From: Oxytricha trifallax
Lineage: Eukaryota > Ciliophora > Spirotrichea > Sporadotrichida > Oxytrichidae
Reading direction: 5' to 3'
Length of the DNA: 64,000 bases
Assembly (NCBI GenBank): GCA_000711775.1
Contig: ARYC01017295.1
Coordinates: 121,215 to 185,214, forward strand
Shown here piece after piece: positions 57,439 through 64,000 of this stretch; within the stretch, counting starts at the first letter, position 1; each line of letters starts with the position of its first letter. Below the pieces are notes generated by a model. It ran no database searches. It saw nothing but the letters and a program-made list of their open reading frames with translations, and had not been told where the DNA came from. The position numbers and the translations under genes were made by a program.

Positions 57439-59371
57439 TAATCCTCATCGGGGCTCAAGGCCCCCCGGATGAATATACACGTTATGTGTAGATAAGGGAC
57501 TAGCCCTTTTATAAAATTTTATGAAGAATGAACTTTAATTTTAATCATCTTCTTTGCTTCTACCCTTTTTTGGGAAGCGATTGTCTCTCAATAAATTTCT
57601 TTATGTCTTATTCCATGTACTCTCTCTATTGTGTCATGTCAGGGAAGGATACATTAAGTGCGAAAATTTTTGCAAGTGAAATCATTATGTCTTGGTGAAT
57701 GAGGAGAACTTCCATCTTTTCATGGTTCTACATGTTGTAGTTTTTGTCTGCCATTTCGATTAGTCTTCTTTGAAGTGGCTGGATATCTAGTCTCTCTGAT
57801 TCACTAAGGTCATCTATCATTCTAAAAAGTTTTGTAGTATTATTGATTAATAGTTGAAAGATGCCTTTTGGTGTTGACATGTATTCAAACTCTAAGCTTT
57901 ACTTCCAGTCTTTCTCTATCTTTTTGAAGAAAGATTTGAGTTTGGTATAGTTAGCATCATCAATTAGGTTGAAGACTCTTTAACTAGTTTCTGAGTCAAT
58001 CTGAACATGTTCGGTGACATTGTTGTGGACTAAGATGGCTTTTCTAATTTTGAGTGGTGGTCTTATAGTGGGCTACTCAAATTTTGGCTTTGGATTTTCA
58101 GCTTTTATTTTTTATTATAAGATTTAGTCTTAGAACAATTTCTATTGGGTGATATTATTGTGAAGCACTTAGCCTATGGCTTCTATTGAAATTTTTAGTT
58201 CATCTTAATCTTATTTAAGAATACGAGTGGTAAGGTTGATTTCTTATTTAATTCTCATGTTGGCATTGTCCTGACTTTTTCCCAGCATTCTTGTAACTTT
58301 GTTAGCTATGATTTTGGAAGATTGTTTTTATTCTTCCATTAGGTGTTTTGATGTTTAATTGAGTGCCTAATATGATTCAATCATTTGATCAAGTAGTTCA
58401 ATCCCATATTTCTTTTATTAATTATTTTATTAGTAACTTAAAAGTTATTATTATTAAGTAATTTAATTACCGATCTAATTATTTGAGAAATTTTCTGTTA
58501 GGGATCTTATCAGATTCTGATCAGTACGTATACCGGTCTGGTGCGTCATTGAGTTGATCGACTATTTTGATACTAAATAGGTTCCCTACTAAATAGTAGG
58601 TTAGGTTAAGGCTCTCTGAAGCTATTACAGAGTGCTGAGAAGAAGTTTTGTTGTAATTTAAAGTAAAAGAACTTGTTCTTGTGTTCTTTCAGGTCTCTTG
58701 ATTGCACAGAGTGTAGTATATATTAGTTCATCGATATCTTTATGTGATATGTGTTCCTCAATTCTCTTTTAGAAAACTTTGAGGCTCACTAGCTGGAGCC
58801 AAGTCTTTCTAAAGTATGAAGCTTCCATCTTGTTCAGGAAGCAGTTTGTTCCTTGATCATTTAGCTTTTTAAGTGTTAGTGATACCTAGTTAATCTTTGG
58901 TAGGTAATCTTTTTGGAAGGCAAATGCTTGGGAGAGAAGTATTGAAAGCTTCTCAAATTATTTGAAAGTATTTTGTAGAGAGAGTTGAGACGGTTCCATA
59001 GAAAGTGTTTCGTGATGTGAAACTTGTTAACTTTCTAGTTTAATAATTTATTTTTCTTGCAAATAGAATAAGCTAAATAAGTTTTATTATGTCCTAAATC
59101 TTACCTTTGAATTTTTTATGTGATACTCCATGAACCCATCTTCCCAGACCTTCTATTTTTACGACAAATGTTTGGTGTATATGACGTCGTAGTACTCAAC
59201 ATCGATTGAAACTTTATCGTTTGGACCTAACTATAGCAGACCTTCACTTGTAGGTACAGTGAAAGGCTTTCAACATTAAAACTGAGAAAGCTGACTTGCA
59301 TCAGGTCAGGGTGAAGTAACGCTGTCTGTTGAATAATCGTGAAGCGGCTTCCTTACTTTATTTTTGTTCAT
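52966..59371 (-). CDS. ZGRF1-like: ZGRF1-like superfamily 1 helicase with N-terminal DUF2439, split by a retroposon-like insertion
   Basis: The N-terminal DUF2439 domain is in two pieces: VEYYDVIYTKHLSQKQKVWE with DGFMEYHIKNSK (59110-59215), and NQLDNKFFRILPDMKEDEE with FKLNKYIVRIEV (57290-57385). A low-complexity middle follows (57.2-56.2 kb; SQGNDQETSENVEYDQNL). After an AT-rich gap near 55.8-56.1 kb comes a basic start (MTFRFKSQPNKKRKLDDF). The helicase part has DLWILMKRPMLTNQNLAD, Walker A HGAFGCGKSYLL (about 54485-54515), NIAVDRILLMLKNSEFED with FARVGSLKKINKHLL, and motifs V/VI VDSFQGAERYIIIVG and RRLNVAITRARRN. It ends at TGA 52966-52968. ZGRF1 helicases act in DNA repair and crosslink tolerance. 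The 57410-59052 insertion lies between the two DUF2439 pieces, in what looks like an intron (GTAAGA...). The first exon holds two TGAs (59290-59310) that I could not explain. The helicase part may alternatively be a separate gene starting at 55738. Confidence 0.75.
57407..57438. repeat. (TAA)n microsatellite, 3' tail of the inserted element
   Basis: About ten TAA units on the plus strand, that is (ATT)n at the 3' end of the minus-strand element, directly against its flanking repeat. Simple-repeat tails of this kind mark the 3' end of some non-LTR retroelements and SINEs. Confidence 0.85.
57410..59052 (-). mobile_element. 1.64-kb retroposon-like element with an intact ORF, in an intron of the ZGRF1-like gene
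   Basis: Flanked by the perfect 13-base direct repeat TTTCTTGCAAATA (57397-57409 and 59053-59065). In minus orientation it has a short leader, one long ORF (58999-57545), and a 3' region with three successive hairpins: AAGGG/CCCTT, ACAC/GTGT, and GGGGGCC-TTGA-GCCCC. It ends in (ATT)n. Long target duplication plus a simple-repeat 3' tail is the signature of target-primed reverse transcription. No reverse transcriptase or endonuclease is encoded, so it would be mobilised in trans, or it is a retrocopy. Alternatively the 13-base repeat is an IES pointer and the whole segment an IES. Confidence 0.75.
57545..58999 (-). CDS. Intact 484-aa ORF of the retroposon-like element, unrecognised
   Basis: Starts MEPSQLSLQNTFKQFEKL and runs 485 codons including TGA 57545-57547, with no internal TGA; many TAA and TAG codons are read as Gln. 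The N-terminal third is helical (KMEASYFRKTWLQLVSLK, DIDELIYTTLCAIKRPE). The middle is Gln/Asn-rich and strongly coiled-coil-like (LLDQMIESYQALNQTSKH, NMRIKQEINLTTRILKQD, ISIEAIGQVLHNNITQQ). The C-terminal third is ordered (VFNLIDDANYTKLKSFFK, PKGIFQLLINNTTKLFRM, PLQRRLIEMADKNYNMQ) with a basic tail LPKKGQKQRR. The layout recalls LINE ORF1-type nucleic-acid-binding proteins (coiled coil then basic domain), but no specific family is recognised and no catalytic motif is seen. Intactness suggests recent insertion or continuing constraint. Confidence 0.8.
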
Positions 59372-60844
59372 TTTAATTTAAATTCAAACTGAAATTATAA
59401 AAGAAATTGATATTTTAAGAGAAAAATAAATTTTGAGATACGGATCTGTTTATTCCATGAATATCCTATGTAACGGCATTTTGCACAATTAGTATTAAAA
59501 TTTTATTTTAAATAGAAAAATTAAAATATCAATTTATTCACATATCATAAAAAATTAACATTAATTTACATATTTGAAAGTATAAAATAAAAGATTGTTG
59601 TTTTGTGAATCTATGAAAGATTAAGATTTTGATGATATTTAGTTTTATTAACTATTGACTATAAAATTTAAATTTTAACATAATAATTAGTTTCAATTAA
59701 TTATTAAAATAGAATAATTGTAATGGTTGAATATTCGCAGCAGCATTCCCCAACAAAAAAGCTTTCTAATAACACTTATAACATAAAAATATTTATCCCT
59801 CTCTTCCAAGAATACAAATCTTAATTCATAACCTCTAACTGACTTAATTCGATATCTTATACAATCTATAAAATTCTATCTATTAAAAACTGCCGATATT
59901 GCATTTCTTTTACTATAAATAATATCACAATGGAGCGAATGCAACTAATTAACTTGAAAATTATAGAGGGAGCTAAAAATAGAGTCAGAAATTACGTTCT
60001 AGCCAAATAAAAACTTAACAAAATTCAAGAAAAATCCATAGTAATATTTGAATGAATAAGCCATCTTGTATTTTCTAGTTTAAGTCGAAATAAGGACATA
60101 CCATAACATTCAATTTTTGCTTGGAATTAAGTTTAAAATGGACAATAATCCAAATAAAATGCTTATATCAGTATATATTCAAAATATGGAATTTTAATTT
60201 ATTCTCTTTTACTTTTGTTAATAATTAATTAGAATAAACTAATCTAATCAACTTAAAGTTATTATAATATAAAGAAAGCAGCTCTAATTTAAGATAAGGT
60301 AAGTTAATTTTAATTAAGTTACGAATCGACTGCATATTAATAATATCGGTAGATTGTTTTTGAATTCAGGAAATGAAATCAAAATTAAATTAAAATTACA
60401 AATTCTTTTCACACTATCTAGCATGAATTGTAGAAAAAATATATAAATTATTCAATAGAACAAGCAAAACTACATAAATGTTATTTGGTGTATAATCTTA
60501 TTAGTGAGATATTTCATTCATTTTACTTTTAAAATCAAAATGAAACAAGAAAATTCTTAAGATTAAAAATATGGTTTATCTAATTTATAAGATTCTATAC
60601 TAGATTATAGTCCATATGCAGTTTTAAATATATTATGGAGTAAATGCAATTATGTCAGAATTAAGCTAAGTTAATTAAAAGTAATTTGTAATTTTATTAC
60701 AGTTTTTATTTTATTTCCTAAAATTAATTATACTTTACCAATATTATAGAAAGTCAGAAAATTGTTCAGAATATAAAATCAATAGAATAATTATAAACAA
60801 CTGATTTGATTTAAGTTGGAACTCTATAACCTTATGATCTGATA
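59372..60844. other. AT-rich spacer with a lone foldback tip
   Basis: Divergent spacer between the ZGRF1-like gene and a plus-strand gene. It is AT-rich throughout with no clear coding. At about 60725-60750 the sequence AATTATACTTTACCAATATTA matches the right tip of the foldback family as in 40835-40855, but no matching left tip or arm was found. Confidence 0.45.
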
Positions 60845-62309
60845 TTTAATAATGGGTGTCTAAAGAGTTACTTAATTGAAAATGTGTTGAATTTTAATTC
60901 AAATACCACAGAAGAATTACTCTATGAATCACAATTAATATATAACGTTTGAGACAGCAGTAAGCGAGAAGCTACTTTGCACTTCTTAACCTATCAAGAA
61001 TTCATCCCAAAAGGAAAAGACTTTATATTTATTGATTTATTAAAACTGAGGGAAGTAATGTTTGAGTAATGTTTTGGAATAAACATATTAGAATTGTAAT
61101 TTACAACTGTAAACTCTGCAATGAAGATGAATTTAAACTACAGCAAACTAAAATTAATTTAATCAAAATCAACCCAAAACATCAGAAGTTTTTGGTTTTC
61201 AATTTTTCTATATTTCTTAAACTCTCTTAGTCTGAGATTTAACTTTAATTAGAGCTTTCACACGATTTCATTACAAAAAACAAAGGCATTTGTACCAGTA
61301 AACTAGAATCTATTAAAGTCAAAGACTAAATTTACCTTAATGATCATAATTATCAATATGCTTTTCTTCCTGTTTCTTTTGGAAATAATATTAAAAGGGA
61401 CATCACAATTGATATTGAGTAAATATTTATTAAAATTCCTGATTAAAATAAAATAGATAATTCAAAATTACTCCAGCTAATTGATTGAACAGAATTCGAG
61501 TATTTCACGAATTTAAATTGATTACATTAAATTTTGTCTAATATTCCCATTTTTATCTTGATTATCTTAATAACTCTAGAAATTCCAATTTTAATTTATA
61601 ATCTTTCAATATTAATTATTCATGTGCTATATAAGAATATCTTAATAACGTCTGAAGATAAAATTTGCTTGAATGATCTAGAGATTCTAATTCGGAAATA
61701 AAAGAATAAAATTAGAGAAATCAATGAGAGAGGATATGCGCCATAGATACATTATAGTCTCAAGATATGGAGAACAGAATAAAGTTAATTGAAATCATAA
61801 ATATCATTAATTGAAGAGAGATAGATCAAAATGGATACTAAGATAGATAAAATGGATGAAAAATTAGATTCTATTATGAACTTGATGCAGAAAATGATTT
61901 CAAATTATTGCTTATTTTAAAGATATCAATAAGCATTATAATTGATTAATTTATAGTCACCAACTAGTATGATGCTAAATTATCCTGAAAGACATCAAAG
62001 TGTATATATTACCAAGAAGTTACAAATTTCTCAAAGACAAACAATAATAGTCCAACTCCAACATTTTAAAGTAAACAACATTCAAAAGAGGAGTTTTAAA
62101 TTTTAAATATTAAAATAGAGTGATTTGAATCTGCATAACCAGATTTACGCCTCAAATAAATGAGATCATTTGACATGCCTATACCTGATAATATAAGAAT
62201 TCAGTCTTAGAGATCGAATGTTTAAAATTAGAAATATTTGAAGCAGATAACTTAAAACAATATAAGACAAAGTAGCAAACATCCTACGTTAATCTATATA
62301 ATGATGTGA
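60845..62309 (+). CDS. Membrane protein with C-terminal coiled coil, possibly channel-like
   Basis: Blocks on the plus strand: GCLKSYLIENVLNFNSNT TEELLYESQLIYNV, then REATLHFLTYQEFIPKGK. After a frame change near 61140 come SKLESIKVKDQIYLNDHN and YQYAFLPVSFGNNIKRDI. Next (about 61555) a hydrophobic segment IFILIILITLEIPILIYN with LSILIIHVLYKN, one or two membrane helices. Then SEDKICLNDLEILIRKQK, WRTEQSQLKSQISLIEER and MDTKIDKMDEKLDSIMNLM, a regular coiled coil. A Ser/Gln-rich tail (MRSFDMPIPDNIRIQSQR) ends at TGA 62307-62309. A membrane helix followed by a K-M-D-x-x-heptad coiled coil is common in cation channels of ciliates, but no pore is visible. One isolated TGA lies near 60950. Confidence 0.5.
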
Positions 62310-62613
62310 GCTAATTTTCATAAAGTCAAGGAAAAAATGAAATTAAATATCGAAATAGTTAGTTGCTATTTTTAATTTCTAATAGCAGTAACAATAATTA
62401 ATCTTTGTATTTAGATAAGAACTCAATGTCTTGTAACTTCTACATGGCATCATCTTATGAATAATTAATACTTCAATTATTTGACTTGTTTTCAAGGCAT
62501 TAAAATTTTAAATTTTAAATTATGGATTATATTTGAGGGATTAATTTTTTGGAGTAAATTACTGTTATCAGTGCAGTCTTAAAAGCGGAAATTTAGCTAA
62601 TTTTTAAGCAAAA
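62310..62613. other. Short spacer
   Basis: AT-rich spacer between two plus-strand frames; nothing recognised. Confidence 0.4.
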
Positions 62614-62970
62614 ATGGACGAATTCAAAATAATCAAAGCTGGGTTCATTTAAGAATATTAAGCTAAAACATATGAAACATTCTAAATAAAAAATTAAAAA
62701 AATTTAGGCATTTCAAGGTCCCCTTAAAACTTTAACGAAAATATAATTTGTTTAACAGTATCGTTAAGATTTTTATTCAAGCTAAGATATAAAAGAAAGC
62801 CAGTAGAATATCTCATCACTATATCAAAAAGAAAATATTAAAAGCTTTTAATATTAAAAACAATCAAATTCTTAAGATAACCTAAAGAACTAAGAAGAAT
62901 CTACACTAATTTAGCCTACTAATAATGCATACTTAAGGAAGATTAGCCTTTTTAAATAGCAAAGTGTTGA
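62614..62970 (+). CDS. Small ORF next to TBE-E, 118 aa
   Basis: Starts MDEFKIIKAGFIQEYQAK, then LGISRSPQNFNEN, and ends EDQPFQIAKC at TGA 62968-62970. The first 45 residues look coding; the later part is less certain and may be intron or IES. It ends 20 bp before TBE-E, which may interrupt a longer gene. No domain is recognised. Confidence 0.4.
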
Positions 62971-62990
62971 TAATAAAACCTATTGTCAAT

Positions 62991-64000
62991 CAAAACCCCA
63001 AAACCCCTTAATGAGGTTTATAAGTGCTTTGATTTGGAGGAAATTTGTTAGGGGTTGGGGTTATTAATAGGTTTTAATGTGAAATTTATAGTAAATGTAT
63101 TTATTTTAATCACTCAAAATGCACTTTTTGGATCATGTGGTAGAGGCCTGAAGTTTATCTTACTTAACCACAACTCTATTTTCTCTATTGATATGTCTGA
63201 TCTTGAGTTTTGTTTTATTATTATTGACTCTGCCATTTGTTTCATTGATTGAGATACTCTTGTTTTGTCAATAAATTGGCTTTATTCTTTGTTTAGCATC
63301 CTTCTCACACCTTGTAGAGTAGTAATCGTTGCGAGGCATATCGCACTCTATTTTATTGCTGCTAAAGCCCACACATCCCACTGTAAGTCTCCATCTCTCC
63401 AGTCTTCTCTTTCTGGATAATAGCCTGGAGTTCCCATTACACTTCCAAGTCTTGATACTTCCACTCTTAAGGCTCTGTTGAAATCAATAATGGTTACTGT
63501 TACTGGTGAAAAGTTCAACATTATATTCTCAGGCTTGAGATCTTTGTGAACAAAGCCTAAATTATGAAGCTCTTTGATACCTTGTATAGCTTAGGTTGAT
63601 ATTAATGCAAGCTATCTATGATTTCTTTGATCAGTTATGAAATCTCTGAGTGTCATTTCAAAGAGTGTAAGTCTAAAAGCAACATGATCTTTGGCTAGGA
63701 GATCAGCATCTAGCTTTATTAAGTATTTGCACTCTTTAAACTTAGCCTGAGTGAGTACTTAATATTCATTAGTAAACTCCATTTAATATTTATCATCACT
63801 AAGGAGATAGTTGAAAGGATATACCTTGTAAGCATACTGATGATCCTTAATAACTTACTTGTCATAGGAGTCCTCTAGAATTAGGTAGCTTTAGAGAAAA
63901 GTATCTAAATCAATCTATGCTAGTACTAGAATTTTCTTGTATTATATTTTAATCATGATTTTAGTGACCTCTGATGCTAAGAGGTTGCGTGCAATCCTCA
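62991..64000 (-). mobile_element. TBE-E, left end of a partial element
   Basis: Begins with the telomere-like tip CAAAACCCCAAAACCCC at 62991, preceded by AAT (62988-62990), an ANT-type site. The outer ~50 bases match TBE-A/B/C (TTATAAGTGCTTTGATTTG), but the 57-kDa gene inside is closer to that of TBE-D (REDWRDGD motif). The element runs off the window. Orientation is as in TBE-C. Confidence 0.92.
63040..64000 (-). CDS. TBE-E 57-kDa protein, kinase-like part (partial)
   Basis: The visible part covers the kinase-like domain and C-terminus: QYAYKVYPFNYLLSDDKY, EFTNEYQVLTQAKFKECK, HVAFRLTLFEMTLRDF, FVHKDLKPENIMLN (HKD for HRD), IIDFNRALRVEVSRLG (DFN for DFG) and PGYYPEREDWRDGDLQ with WDVWALAA. 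After that the frame shifts by one base near 63350 relative to other copies. The zinc-finger part lies outside the window. The precise end near 63040 is not certain. Confidence 0.8.

Noticed and set aside
59290-59320. Short IES in the first exon of the ZGRF1-like gene using the repeat TTCAC
   Set aside because: Joining at that repeat leads into the wrong frame for the DUF2439 domain.
1-64000. CRISPR arrays, bacterial operons, ribosome binding sites
   Set aside because: The sequence is eukaryotic (introns, ciliate code, IESs); no regularly spaced repeats were seen.

Overview
This window reads as germline (micronuclear) DNA of a spirotrich ciliate close to Oxytricha trifallax. Three things support this. 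(1) Long coding frames appear only when TAA and TAG are read as glutamine and TGA is the sole stop. (2) Five telomere-bearing elements (TBEs) are present; these are Tc1/mariner-type DNA transposons ending in C4A4 telomere-like repeats, known from Oxytricha germline genomes. (3) Host genes are cut by short AT-rich internal eliminated sequences (IESs) flanked by short direct repeats (pointers), and removing an IES restores a conserved motif. The DNA is very AT-rich.

Layout. 1-1974: right part of TBE-A. 1975-2408: a 176-bp tandem repeat. 2501-6611: TBE-B, with a TSD of ATT. 6612-16555: four minus-strand coding regions: a helical protein whose 3' end is apparently interrupted by TBE-B, an unrecognised fragment, a coiled-coil/low-complexity protein, and an AT-hook protein. 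16727-21586: TBE-C, TSD AGT, carrying a foldback element and a 347-bp GC-richer insertion. 21587-24764: AT-rich. 24765-27390: two plus-strand coiled-coil or low-complexity genes. 27546-27964: a second foldback copy. 28455-29182: a lipocalin gene with at least three IESs. 30824-31013: a SINE-like insertion. 31842-35989: TBE-D, a diverged subfamily with TSD ATT. 36289-36849: a small gene. 39349-43269: coatomer gamma subunit (COPI), split by a 646-bp foldback element. 43435-47137: two unrecognised minus-strand genes. 47919-48489: a twin-CX9C (NDUFB7-like) mitochondrial protein. 50461-51568 and 52097-52860: unrecognised plus-strand genes around a fourth foldback copy. 52966-59371: a ZGRF1-like superfamily 1 helicase with an N-terminal DUF2439 domain. 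That gene is interrupted by a 1.64-kb retroposon-like element with its own intact 484-codon ORF. 60845-62970: a membrane/coiled-coil protein and a small ORF. 62991-end: left end of TBE-E.

Each TBE carries three genes: a DDE transposase, a convergent 22-kDa gene with two tiny introns, and a divergent 57-kDa zinc finger plus kinase-like gene. TBEs and IESs are known to be removed during macronuclear development, so most of the insertions here should be absent from the expressed genome.

The most interesting signals are the ORF-bearing retroposon-like element at 57410-59052 and the foldback family that forms an entire IES in the coatomer gene and carries a coding-like cargo. Several frames break at single bases in homopolymers, so some breaks may be assembly error. 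Gene ends and MDS borders are approximate unless a pointer is stated.
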